Assembly: GCA_030674185.1 (NCBI GenBank)
Contig: JAPXFY010000280.1
Span: forward strand, 1 to 64,000
Direction of reading: 5' to 3'
From: Monoplex corrugatus
Taxonomy: Eukaryota > Mollusca > Gastropoda > Littorinimorpha > Ranellidae
Length of the DNA: 64,000 bases
Part shown: piece after piece, positions 23,634-33,271 of the stretch
Numbering within the stretch: position 1 is the first letter of the stretch
How the letters are laid out: each line of letters opens with the position of its first letter
Position numbers and translations under genes: made by a program
Notes under the pieces: model-generated
What the model saw: only the letters and a program-made list of their open reading frames with translations
Told to the model about the DNA's origin: nothing
Databases searched by the model: none

Positions 23634-25157
23634 ATGGTCTACAGAGGTCAGGATCAGCCAGACTGTCACATAGTGTGTCTGTCTGTCCTCTGTGTGTTAC
23701 TATTCACAGTGATTACCTTCACCCTCACAGTCTGTGCAGGGTTTGCTGTCAATGAAAATACTACACATACCAGTGACAGTGGGAACAAATATAACAACAC
23801 AATGATAGCTGTTACAGACAATGGAAACCCTGACATCACCAGACACACAAGTGATAGTGGGAACAAATATAACAACACAATGATAGCTGTTACAGACAAT
23901 GGAACTACTGCCACCATCTCCAGACACACCAGTGATAGTGGAAACAAACAAAACAGCAAAATGATAGGTGTTACAGACAATGAAACTACCACCACCATCA
24001 CCAGACACACCAGTGACAGTGATAACAAGTATAACATCACAATGATAGCTGTTACAGACAATGAAAACCCTGACATCACCAGTATCTGCCCAAGTATGAA
24101 CTACTTCACTGATCAAAGTGACACAGAACTGGTGTATTATGACAATGTGACAAACTGTGACAACTTTACACTGGGCTTTACAACAGGCCAGGGAGTGGTA
24201 TACGGCAGGTGTCAGGATTCTCACACTTTCTGTCATATTCACGTACAGGCACCAGAAGGTCACATTGTGACAGCTCATATCCGGTCTAAAAGAATTGAAC
24301 AGATATGTGATTTTCCTCCCTCTAACTTATATGTGTACGACAGTTTACCATCGTCTCTTGCATTTGATTTAACTACAGCAGACTATTCAGTTGCATGTCT
24401 TTTTGATCGACGTTTCAGATTTTCATTTGCTAAAATCTTGTATTCCAGCACAAACCACATGTACGTTGCACAGCATATGTACGGTGCACAGAAAAAGGCC
24501 AAGTTCTATGTTAATTTTCAGAAAACAGAAAGAATGCATACACTTTTAAAATACATTTTACCACAGTCGGGATACCTGAAGTGTAATATTTCAGGTGGTA
24601 CTTATTTAGGAAATGTAAACCACTGGACAAACATCAGTGTACCTGTTGGACACGTAGTCACTATTACAGTGAAGCGAGCTACTTATATACATAATTGTCA
24701 ATGCTACATTAAATTTTACCATAAAGAACATCAGAGAATCCCTGGTATGCTGATATCTGTCTGCCATAACGACGCTATACCGGTAAAAGTATTCAATACA
24801 TCACTCGTTCAAATCAATGTTATTATTCCACCACAAACAATATTTGCTACCAATTATGCGTTTGTGTTTTTTGCTTCCCATGTGAAAGGTAAAAGTCCTC
24901 CACGATTTGTCACTAATGATTCAACTTGTGATAACATCTTTGACAGGGTTGAAGCACTCCACACATACTGTACCAACAACGAGCTATGTCCCAGAGGACA
25001 GGGTGAAGAGAAGCACTGTCCCTCCAACGTTGATGGCTGTATGAAGTGGATGGCGTCATACAGCAAATGTTTCATTATTGTGGCATGGAACAATTTGATA
25101 AGCCCACACAATCAGAAAGACAATGCAGGCAGTATGGAGGAAACCTTGCCACCTTAA
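23634..25157 (+). CDS. Receptor 1 ectodomain part 1 (signal peptide, repeats, CUB-like)
   Basis: A 507-codon open frame. The ATG at 23634 precedes a 25-30 residue hydrophobic stretch that suits a signal peptide. Next come four imperfect 26-27 residue repeats, then two Cys-poor beta-rich segments resembling CUB domains (one begins SGYLKCNISGGTYLG), then the start of the lectin-like domain (CMKWMASYSKCF). After that point the true frame moves by one base near 25071 and the last about 28 codons are off-frame. Confidence 0.65.
   Translation: MVYRGQDQPDCHIVCLSVLCVLLFTVITFTLTVCAGFAVNENTTHTSDSGNKYNNTMIAVTDNGNPDITRHTSDSGNKYNNTMIAVTDNGTTATISRHTSDSGNKQNSKMIGVTDNETTTTITRHTSDSDNKYNITMIAVTDNENPDITSICPSMNYFTDQSDTELVYYDNVTNCDNFTLGFTTGQGVVYGRCQDSHTFCHIHVQAPEGHIVTAHIRSKRIEQICDFPPSNLYVYDSLPSSLAFDLTTADYSVACLFDRRFRFSFAKILYSSTNHMYVAQHMYGAQKKAKFYVNFQKTERMHTLLKYILPQSGYLKCNISGGTYLGNVNHWTNISVPVGHVVTITVKRATYIHNCQCYIKFYHKEHQRIPGMLISVCHNDAIPVKVFNTSLVQINVIIPPQTIFATNYAFVFFASHVKGKSPPRFVTNDSTCDNIFDRVEALHTYCTNNELCPRGQGEEKHCPSNVDGCMKWMASYSKCFIIVAWNNLISPHNQKDNAGSMEETLPP
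23757..24075 (+). repeat. Four in-frame 26-27 codon repeats in receptor 1
   Basis: The repeated peptide has the form HTSDSGNKYNNTMIAV then TDNG, with variants (KQNSKMIG, KYNITM). It is rich in Ser, Thr and Asn and has N-x-T/S sites, so it may be a glycosylated stalk between the signal peptide and the CUB-like region. Unit lengths of 78-81 bp keep the frame. Confidence 0.9.
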
Positions 25158-26569
25158 AAACTTATGACGAATTTCATGACGTTTATAATGTATTGAAACG
25201 CATAGAGCATGTTACTTGGTTTGGAATAATCATAGGGCTGACGTGTGGTTGGCACTCAGTACCGTTCATATACAGCCAGTGTTGTAAATGGTCAGACAAC
25301 ACGATGTTGTACTTTGTAGATCGACGCTACTTTAAACATAAACGTGCTTTTAGAACCAGTGAAGAAGTTATGTCAACAACCATCGATGATCTTTTAGTCA
25401 AGTTTATGGTACCGTTTGACATCGGTGTTTTTCATTTTGCTTGTGAATTTTACTTGCAGACTAAGAAATTGAGATCACCTGAACAAACTGTGTTCCCACT
25501 TATGAAGTACACACCAGTGATGTCTGCAGAAAGACAGCAAACCCTGCATGTCTGTCCTGGTGGTCATTTTACACACACCTTTCTGCTGTGTGATCTTAAA
25601 AGTCACTGTGGACAGAATACAGCAACTTCACATTGTATGACGTGGAATGTCAGCCAGCACTACAGACAGAAACATCCACCCCCAAACACATCTGCCCATA
25701 AAGTTGCCATGTTTACGTGTGATGATGACCTCACAACAGTGCCCTACACCCTGGTGTGTGACTTCAGACAGGACTGTCCAGACGACAGTGATGAATCATT
25801 CTGTAAACATCATCCATGTGATGATTTTCAGTGCACCAACGGTCAATGTGTTTTGGATGTTAAACATTGTAATCGTTTTTCAGACTGTCTGGATGATTCT
25901 GATGAAAAAGGGTGTCCTCAAAATAATAAAAATGTTTACCCCGAGTTAAATGGAAGCATTCCAATACTTATCAACCTGGATGGTACAGGATTTTTTACCT
26001 ATCAGACGATGGAAGCTAACGAGTCGTGTCCTGACACACACTATCGTTGTACAGGTGAGTGGCTGTACTGTCTACCTGTCTACACACGATGTAACGGATT
26101 TTACGACTGCATGGATCATGAAGACGAAGAAGGCTGTGACAAAGCAACATGTCCTGGTTTCTACCAGTGCCGAGCTTCCACAGTCTGTGTGCATGTGGAT
26201 CACTTGTGTGATGGCTGGGGTCAGTGTCCACAGCGTGATGATGAATGGCTGTGTGACATGACATGTCCTGTGGGCTGTCTGTGTCAGGGTTTCTCTTTTG
26301 TGTGTCCTGAGCTATTCTCTGCTCACTTCTCCCATCAGATTCGCTACTTGGACGCTAAAGGCTCGGGGATGACAACATCCGACCTGAGTAACCACACCTA
26401 TCTTATATGGCTCAGTCTTTCTCACTGCTCCCTTGTTTCCCTGGATGCCATGTCATTCCCCAACCTGCATGTTTTTGATTTGAGCAACAACAAGTTTAAA
26501 AACATCAGTGTTAATGTTTTCTTTGGATTACCAAATCTAGCGGTCCTTCTGTTAGCAGGTAACCCCTGA
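25046..26569 (+). CDS. Receptor 1 part 2 (lectin-like, LDLa x4, LRR)
   Basis: The continuation in the next frame gives 507 open codons; the first few (before about 25071) are off-frame, so the ATG at 25046 is not a true start. It contains QCRQYGGNLATLKTYDEF and FHFACEF of a C-type-lectin fold without the usual sugar-binding EPN/WND motifs. LDLa modules follow: CDFRQDCPDDSDESFC, CNRFSDCLDDSDEKGC, CNGFYDCMDHEDEEGC and CDGWGQCPQRDDEWLC. LRRs end at LLLAGNP, where a C-run one base short creates a stop at 26567. Confidence 0.7.
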   Translation: MDGVIQQMFHYCGMEQFDKPTQSERQCRQYGGNLATLKTYDEFHDVYNVLKRIEHVTWFGIIIGLTCGWHSVPFIYSQCCKWSDNTMLYFVDRRYFKHKRAFRTSEEVMSTTIDDLLVKFMVPFDIGVFHFACEFYLQTKKLRSPEQTVFPLMKYTPVMSAERQQTLHVCPGGHFTHTFLLCDLKSHCGQNTATSHCMTWNVSQHYRQKHPPPNTSAHKVAMFTCDDDLTTVPYTLVCDFRQDCPDDSDESFCKHHPCDDFQCTNGQCVLDVKHCNRFSDCLDDSDEKGCPQNNKNVYPELNGSIPILINLDGTGFFTYQTMEANESCPDTHYRCTGEWLYCLPVYTRCNGFYDCMDHEDEEGCDKATCPGFYQCRASTVCVHVDHLCDGWGQCPQRDDEWLCDMTCPVGCLCQGFSFVCPELFSAHFSHQIRYLDAKGSGMTTSDLSNHTYLIWLSLSHCSLVSLDAMSFPNLHVFDLSNNKFKNISVNVFFGLPNLAVLLLAGNP

Positions 26570-26973
26570 CATCACTGACAAAGGAGTCATCTAACTTGAC
26601 ACAAAATGTATTGAAGAAGGTAGATCTGTCTCAAACTTGTCTTACGATATTCAACAGTCAAACTTTTGTGTTATTTTCCTAATATTGAATTTGTCAACAT
26701 GTCGTTTTCTGCTATACAAGTGATCGCATCAGACGGTTTCCATGCTATGCCACGACTGACTGAACTGGATCTAAGAGGAAATGTAGTCAGCAATTTCCCT
26801 TTCGATATTTTCTTAGGACTCCATCAGTTAGCATTCATATTTACATCTAATTACAGAATATGCTGCAGGCAAATTATGTCTAAAACTTTAAATACAGTCA
26901 CGTGCATTGCTCCTCCAACTGTTTTGTCTTCGTGTGAACATATGTTACAATCAGAATTATACAGACTTTTTCT

Positions 26974-27843
26974 TTGGTGTGTCAGTGTGTTGGCAGTGTG
27001 TGGAACTGTTTATGTTTCCTTTGTCAGCGTACTGCAAAGACATTGAAGAAAAGCAGTTTCATCACATTTGTGACCAACATACAGTGTGTAAACTTATGTA
27101 TGGGAATCTACACCAGCATTATTGCTGTGGCCAATGAAATGTTCCATGGAGAGTATCTCCTGTATGAAAACACATGGACACACAGTGTGACCTGCAAGAT
27201 AGCTGGCTTTGTGTCTCTTCTGTCTGCTGAGGTGTCCATTCTTATTGTCTGGTTCATGACGTTAGATCACGTCATCGTTCTATGTCTGCCCTCCATCACT
27301 TTGAGGTTGAATAAAAGATCAGCAGCTGTATTCTGTGGGATGACGTGGTTATTTGGATTGCTGTTAGCATCATTATTTCTTCTTCCTGGGCTGTCTGACT
27401 TGGCTGTTTATGGCCAGTCTGCTCTGTGCAATCTGATGTTCCATAAACACCATTCCAGAGAAAACACTGATTTCCTCCTGTTCACCATGATATTTAACTT
27501 TGTTCTGTGCCTCATGACAGGCATGGGTCAGACCATCATCTACAATTCAACACCAACATATAGGATTACAGCAGATTCTACAAAGAAGTCTTTGTTTTCT
27601 TCTCAATATCTTGTAATTGAAGTTGGTGTGACAGCTGTCACTTGCTGGTCTTCAATCGCCATCATTTGTCTGATGACCTTAACTGGTGTTACTGTGTCAG
27701 ACAAACTCAATGTGGTCATGGCTGTCTTCGTGTTCCCCCTCAGTTCTGCACTTTACCCATTGTTGTATTTGTGGAGTAGAGTCCAGAACAGACAACAACA
27801 GGAAATAGAACAACAATTAGTACAGGCATTGAAAACACGGTGA
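26974..27843 (+). CDS. Receptor 1 7TM domain (TM2-TM7)
   Basis: In-frame from about 27027 (earlier codons are off-frame; TM1 lies in the neighbouring frame at 26950-27025). It shows TM2-TM3 with ACK-type Cys (SVTCKIAGF), the third-helix end LDHVIVL where receptor 2 has LDRFIVL, TM5 FNFVLCLMTGMGQ, TM6 VTAVTCWSSIAIICL and TM7 PLSSALYPLLYLW. The cytoplasmic tail is short and Gln-rich. The missing Arg and Asn of conserved activation motifs suggest no G-protein signalling even if it were expressed. Confidence 0.75.
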   Translation: MVCQCVGSVWNCLCFLCQRTAKTLKKSSFITFVTNIQCVNLCMGIYTSIIAVANEMFHGEYLLYENTWTHSVTCKIAGFVSLLSAEVSILIVWFMTLDHVIVLCLPSITLRLNKRSAAVFCGMTWLFGLLLASLFLLPGLSDLAVYGQSALCNLMFHKHHSRENTDFLLFTMIFNFVLCLMTGMGQTIIYNSTPTYRITADSTKKSLFSSQYLVIEVGVTAVTCWSSIAIICLMTLTGVTVSDKLNVVMAVFVFPLSSALYPLLYLWSRVQNRQQQEIEQQLVQALKTR

Positions 27844-27939
27844 CCATATTCAGACATAAAACAATTTGCAAGACGTAAATTTGTATTCACTACATATTTA
27901 TGTAACTAAAGCATTGGCCTGACAGGTCACGTTTATGGC

Positions 27940-28021
27940 TATATTAAGTGTTTATTTTTTGTGTGTGTCTCTGTCTGTCTGTTTCTGTCTGTCTCTGTCT
28001 GTCTCTTCGTTTTGTCTCTCT

Positions 28022-28090
<69 letters not shown>

Positions 28091-28350
28091 CTTGTGTTTC
28101 TCTGTTTCTGTCTCTTTCTCTGTGTCTCTATCTATCTATATATATATCTCTCTCTTTCTCTCTCTCTGTCTGTCTCTGTGTCTCTATGTGTGTCTCTATT
28201 TGTCTGTCTCTGCCTGTCTCTGTCTGCTTTTGCATGTCTGTCTGTCTGTCTGTGTCTGTCTCTGTCTGTCTTTGTCTGTCTGTATCTATCTGTCTGTCTG
28301 TCTGTCTCTCTTTCTCTCTCTTTGTCTGAATCTCTCTCTCTCAATCTCCA
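27940..28350. repeat. Long (TC)n/(TG)n microsatellite
   Basis: About 400 bp of TCTC, TCTG and TATATC. Three simultaneous open frames through it (up to 165 codons) are artefacts of this composition. Confidence 0.95.
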
Positions 28351-29159
28351 TAGAAACATATTTCGATGGTCTAACTCATCAGATAGCGACTATAGCAGTC
28401 CATAGAAACGGACCAAAAATTCTTGGGGAAGCTGTCAAAAGATAGAAAGCCAGAAAAACAGGTTTTGATGTAGAAGAAAAAAAAAACGCTTAACGTAGAT
28501 AGCAACATTCGTAAAATTGAAAACGACGCACACAAGGACACAGTAAAATACCAGGAAAGTCAATGAAACTAAATTTAGATAAAACATAACAATATTCAAC
28601 GAAAAGATAATGGAACTTCCAGGTGTATACAGTTCCAGAGCAGGAGGATGAAATCTCAGACGGTTGTCTGAAAGAGTGCTGTGACATTTTCACTCGAAAA
28701 GAAAATGTGAACACTAAGGCATGCAACATCAAAGTCATTCATCATTCTGGTAAGCCCAGTGGCAACGAACTGCGATCAGTATTGTTGAGGTTCTTTGACG
28801 AAACATTCAGGGACAAAGCGTGGATAAATAGAAAAAAAAAACAACTAAAAACATTTGCATTATTATTGGTGAAGATTTTATCCAAGCCAATTACAAAGTT
28901 TATCGACAGGCTTCTCAACATGGTTAAATTGTCAAACTAGATAAGCACATGAATGTTGATAAGATATTTCAACGTATGAATGCGGGAAAGCAGAATGACC
29001 TGAAAGACGACCAATAATAGTTGACTGGCTTGAAACACAGTGTGGCAGTGACATGTGAACATTGACTCTTTGAGAGCTTGTGTGTAATCTCATTGCATAC
29101 ACTTTGTTACTGCCATACGCTGTGTACGCGATCTGATCGTGTACAAACATTGTGAATTT
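28351..29159. other. Intergenic, unassigned frame inside
   Basis: Between the two receptors. A plus-strand frame at 28623-28940 (105 codons, Lys-rich C-terminus) is the only notable one. I do not recognise it, and it overlaps no repeat I can identify. Confidence 0.3.
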
Positions 29160-29465
29160 TAGCAGTCAGTGTATGGTCCACACAGACTGTAATCCATTAT
29201 ATGGTACAAACATTGTGAATTTATTGTGAATTTAGCAGTCAGTGTATGGTCCACAGTGTGTAATCCATTATATGGTACAAACATTGTGAATTTATTGTGA
29301 ATTTAGCAGTCAGTGTATGGTCCACAGTGTGTAATCCATTATATGGTACAAACATTGTGAATTTTAGCAGTCTATGGTCCACAGACTACAATCCATTATA
29401 TGGTACAAACATTGTGAATTTGAGCAGTCAGTCTATAGTCCACATACTGTAATCCATTATATGGT
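29160..29465. repeat. 57-72 bp minisatellite, about 5 copies
   Basis: Copies begin agcagtcagtgtatggtcca and carry 'atccattatatggtacaaac'. The length differences come from a doubled 'attgtgaattt' in copies 1 and 2. Confidence 0.85.
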
Positions 29466-30375
29466 AAAAAACGTCAAACCATCTCCAACCGATGGTTTGC
29501 CTCTGACTAGTCGTTACCTGTTCTATATCATTGTATTTTTTAACCAAATTGTCACAGTGATTCACACAAAGAAGACACAAACGTTGTGAGGATGATGACG
29601 ACTTGACATACGTTTAAAGTGTCTATTATTCTAAGACACTAAGCATGAAGCACGATACGAAGCCTTGACACTACCAGATTATAAAATAGGACACAGAGGT
29701 GATAATGACATCGTAAACCAGCACAAGTTGTCTTGGAAGCCAGGAGCTCACATTGTTATCATGCCTGTTCACACAGCAATGCTGTCACGTTGGCAAATGT
29801 ATATATCTGAACTTCAAGGCCAAAGGATGCCATGCAACATCGTGGCCAATATCTAGTACAGAAAACCTTCAGAAAAATGATACAAAAATGTGTGAGTATC
29901 TTATGCATTCACACAGCTACAACCAGCATTTCCTGCAAATATTATAGCCTTGTTCCCCTAAATTTTCAACCTCAAATTTCACATTTTATTTCACAACATT
30001 CGATGGTAACATTTCTCAAATATAAGCCACCACAGTATATCAGAATCTGGCAAAAAAGTCGTCTACAAAACAGGGGAACAATGTGCACCTTACTTTCAGA
30101 GAATTCATTTATTTCTCTAATGATATCTTAATTCTTCGTGAAAAATGTAAAGTCTCACTATCAGACGTCTAAACAACTCAACTTAAAAATTCCACATCCT
30201 TGGATATCAAAGCAGGGACATATTCACCACAATGCTGCTGACTGTCTGCAACACAGACTTTGAGAGAGAGAGAGTTTATCTGATGAAAAGTGGCTGCTGT
30301 CTGAATCAAACTAGTCCAGTTTGTAAGGAGGTAAGCTTCAAATTCCACCAAACCAGAACTCATTTTTGCAGTATA
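29466..30375. other. Gene-free interval
   Basis: No supportable gene or repeat. Short frames at 29665-30131 are not recognised. Confidence 0.4.
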
Positions 30376-30655
30376 CACGTGTGAGACACCATCCATATGG
30401 AGCACAAGTCCCATATAAAAATGTTCAAGTGTAACACCACAAAGACACGTGTGAGACACCATCCGTGTGGAGCACAAGTCACGTATGAAAATGTTCAAGT
30501 GTAACACCACAAAGACACGTGTGAGACACCATCCATGTGGAGCACAAGTCCCATATAAAAATGTTCAAGTGTAACACCACAAAGACACGTGTCAGACACC
30601 ATCCGTGTGGAGCACAAGTCACGTATGAAAATGTTCAAATGTAAGATAACAAAGA
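30376..30655. repeat. 70-bp minisatellite, 4 copies in A-B-A-B order
   Basis: Copies 1 and 3 read 'cacaagtcccatataaaaat' and copies 2 and 4 read 'cacaagtcacgtatgaaaat', so a 140-bp dimer was duplicated after the monomers diverged. Confidence 0.9.
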
Positions 30656-30969
30656 CACAACACAAAAGAACCAAACCCTCGCCCAATGATGCTAGCTTTA
30701 CGCATGTGACAAAAAATGGAGGAGAAGTAAATAATAAAAAATGAACTCTTAAAACAGAGTAAATGCAGGGACGTTGTTGCAGCCAGAGAGTTGTTTCTGT
30801 GAAGTGACAGGAACAAACAGACAGACAAAAACAAACAAACAAAACAGACCTATCGATACAAAGCAGATGGATGTTGGTATTCCTGTATGACTGTGTGTAT
30901 TTTGTATTGAAATTGTCTGACTTAAAGACTTTGCACAGATGTCAAATCAATTCCAGGACATGTTGTAAC

Positions 30970-31015
30970 AATGATGACGATGATGATGATGACGACGACG
31001 ACGATGACAACAACA

Positions 31016-31095
<80 letters not shown>

Positions 31096-31175
31096 ATGTT
31101 GATAATGTTGATAATGCTGCTGCTGCTGATGATGATGACAGTGATTATAATGACGATGCTTTTGCTGCTGCTGCT
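30970..31175. repeat. Trinucleotide microsatellite (GAC/GAT)n
   Basis: Pure GAC then GAT repeats (30972-31095) continue as interrupted trinucleotides. The poly-Asp and poly-Ile/Val frames are artefacts. Confidence 0.95.
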
Positions 31176-31414
31176 GATGATACGTAGAATATGAATTTAA
31201 CGGCACGGTTTAAACTGTTAGATGTGCTGAGATATACGCCATAGGAAAGTGTAACGTCTTTCATTTCTTTTCATGCCAGTTCATTTCATTGCGGTATATT
31301 GTTTAAACTGTCATTGGTATCTAAGGAAGTATTTCATGTGCTGACTGTTTTTATGACTGCTGTCATTCCCATGTAGTTTTAAAGGTTTATTTTGTGTGTT
31401 TCATGTGTAAGCAG

Positions 31415-33271
31415 AGACCAGAGTGTGATGATGGACAGGCTGACACAGAGCACTGTTTCTACAAGAATTCTTCTTGTCAGGAATGGTTGGTCACACGCAA
31501 CACGTGTTACAAGTTTGTCAGCAATGACACTCTACACAGGTTTGACAGCCATGAACAACATCCCCACAAGAAAGCAAGACAATACTGTAATTCTCTGTGT
31601 GGCAGCTTAGCAGGTCCGAGGCGATACAGTGAACTGGAACAACTTGTGGATGTAATTACCCAATCAAACAGCTATAGAGATTCAATCACAATCATCGGTA
31701 TATACTGGAGAGATAAATCTTTACCCAACATGTACAGATATAGTGCGATAACTGATGACAAGACTGTGCTTCTGAATACTATTTACATACGTTTTGCTTT
31801 CGCTGAATATCAGAAATCGTGTTTGCATTATGACAAAGAAGGTATATATTGGACATTATTCTCTAAAGTACATAAGATGAGATCTAATTTCAATGCTGTG
31901 TGTGAGTTCATCAAATGGAAAACTAAACCAGCATATATACAAATGCCAACAGTATCATTTTTATCATTTAGAGAACATTTAAGGCAGTGTCCAAATGGTC
32001 ATGTAACACATATCTTTCTGGCATGTGGCCCACAGAGTGTGTGTGGTCAAGGGCACATAACTCCATGTGATTACTCTAACGTGTGGTACAGAGACAGCAG
32101 TCTTGATTCACTAGATGGACTTGCTACCTCAGTCTTTATGTTTTCTTGTAATGATGACCACACAGAACTTCCATACTCTTTGTTGTGTGATTTCAGACAT
32201 GATTGTCAGGATAAGACAGATGAATCATTCTGTATACATCCTCCTTGTGAAGCGTTCACCTGTACCAATGGTCAGTGTGTGTCCTACTCCAAGGTCTGTG
32301 ACATACAATCCGACTGTGAAGATGATTCAGATGAAACAGACTGTCCAGTGTATTTTTCGTATATTGGTTTTGTGCGTGCTCCTGTTCCTGTTCTCGTTAA
32401 TTTTGATGGTATCCAGAATTTTATTGTGACAAAATTAAAACCTGATGAACCCTGTCCTGAGACCCATTACCGTTGTCCTGGTGATGTCAACAACTGCCTA
32501 CCTGTCTACACACGATGCAATGGAATGTACGACTGTGTTGATCATGAAGATGAAGAAAGCTGCGAGGAATGGATGTGTCCAGGATTTTTCAGATGTCTAT
32601 CTTCCAGCATCTGTGTGCATGGTGACAACTTGTGTGATGGCTGGCCCCACTGTCCTCTGCATGATGACGAAGTATTTTGTGGCATGGTCTGTCCTGAGGC
32701 CTGTCTGTGTCATGGTCACGCTTTTGTGTGTCTTCAGTCTTTCTCTGCTCATCTTTTTCCTGACCTCCGTTACCTGGATGCCACAGGTTCAGGACTGTCA
32801 CCCTTTGATTTAAATAATAATACATATCTTGTTCATCTGAATCTTGCCAAGTGTTCCTTGATCTTTGTGTCAAACATCAAGCTGTCCAATTTGCTGTTCT
32901 TAGATCTTTCTAACAACAAGTTAGAACGTGTTGACGTGTCTGTATTTGTTCACTCAGAAAATCTACGTACATTGTCCCTGGCAAACAACCCTCTGAGCTT
33001 GCTTCACTGTGACCCAACATCTGTTACACAACAGAGTGCACTCAGGACACTGGATCTGTCACACACCAAACTGACAGTTTTTGACAGCCAGGTGTTCTCT
33101 CACTTTTTATCTCTAAGGAACCTTGATATGTCTTTTACCACTATTCACACAATTGGCACTGGTGGTTTTCAGTACATACCCACGTTAACCACACTGCTAA
33201 TGAAGGGTAGTCCAGTGAAAACTTTCCCACCTGATCTGTTCAAAAATCTTCATCGTCTCCACACCATTTCT
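31415..33271 (+). CDS. Receptor 2 ectodomain (lectin-like, LDLa x4, LRR)
   Basis: Open in one frame for over 600 codons. A likely splice acceptor (pyrimidine-rich stretch then AAGCAG at 31409-31414) fits an exon starting at 31415 in phase 0 with RPECDDGQADTEHC. The lectin-like domain runs to about 31920 (NAVCEF). LDLa modules carry CDFRHDCQDKTDESFC, CDIQSDCEDDSDETDC, CNGMYDCVDHEDEESC and CDGWPHCPLHDDEVFC. The LRR cap CPEACLC and about seven LRRs follow. The ORF ends two codons into the retrotransposon. Upstream exons are not visible. Confidence 0.85.
33266..33271. repeat. 6-bp target-site duplication, left copy (ATTTCT)
   Basis: ATTTCT here and at 36043-36048 flanks the L2-like insertion. 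Both copies are whole Ile-Ser codons in the receptor 2 reading frame. Confidence 0.7.

Larger units (their letters stand above)
23634..27843 (+). pseudogene. GRL101-like LDLa/LRR 7TM receptor 1, frame-broken
   Basis: This encodes a large class A receptor of the type known from molluscs as GRL101. The order is signal peptide (VCLSVLCVLLFTVITFTL), Ser/Thr/Asn-rich tandem repeats, CUB-like region (about 24085-24890), C-type-lectin-like domain (about 25010-25480), four LDLa (25710-26265; SDE calcium-type motifs), an LRR N-terminal cap (CPVGCLC), LRRs (26335-26860) and 7TM (26950-27800). Four single-base frame changes disrupt it: apparent deletions near 25071, 26565 and 27026 and an extra base near 26676. 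The DRY-type motif reads DHV and the NPxxY position reads YPLLY, so key activation residues are lost. No introns are evident. All four changes are single-base indels, so sequencing error remains possible, but the residue losses favour a pseudogene. Confidence 0.75.

Noticed and set aside
23700..24278. 192-codon minus frame opposite receptor 1
   Set aside because: Shadow of the tandem-repeated coding region; no domain, and the plus strand is clearly the coding strand.
27935..28445. 156- and 165-codon Ser/Leu-rich frames after receptor 1
   Set aside because: TC/TG microsatellite translated in three frames.
28623..28940. 105-codon plus frame between the receptors as a possible gene
   Set aside because: No recognisable domain, no start context or neighbours that support it, and a Lys-rich end near an A-run.
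30871..31206. Poly-Asp and poly-Ile/Val frames
   Set aside because: Translation of a GAC/GAT microsatellite on both strands; not a gene.
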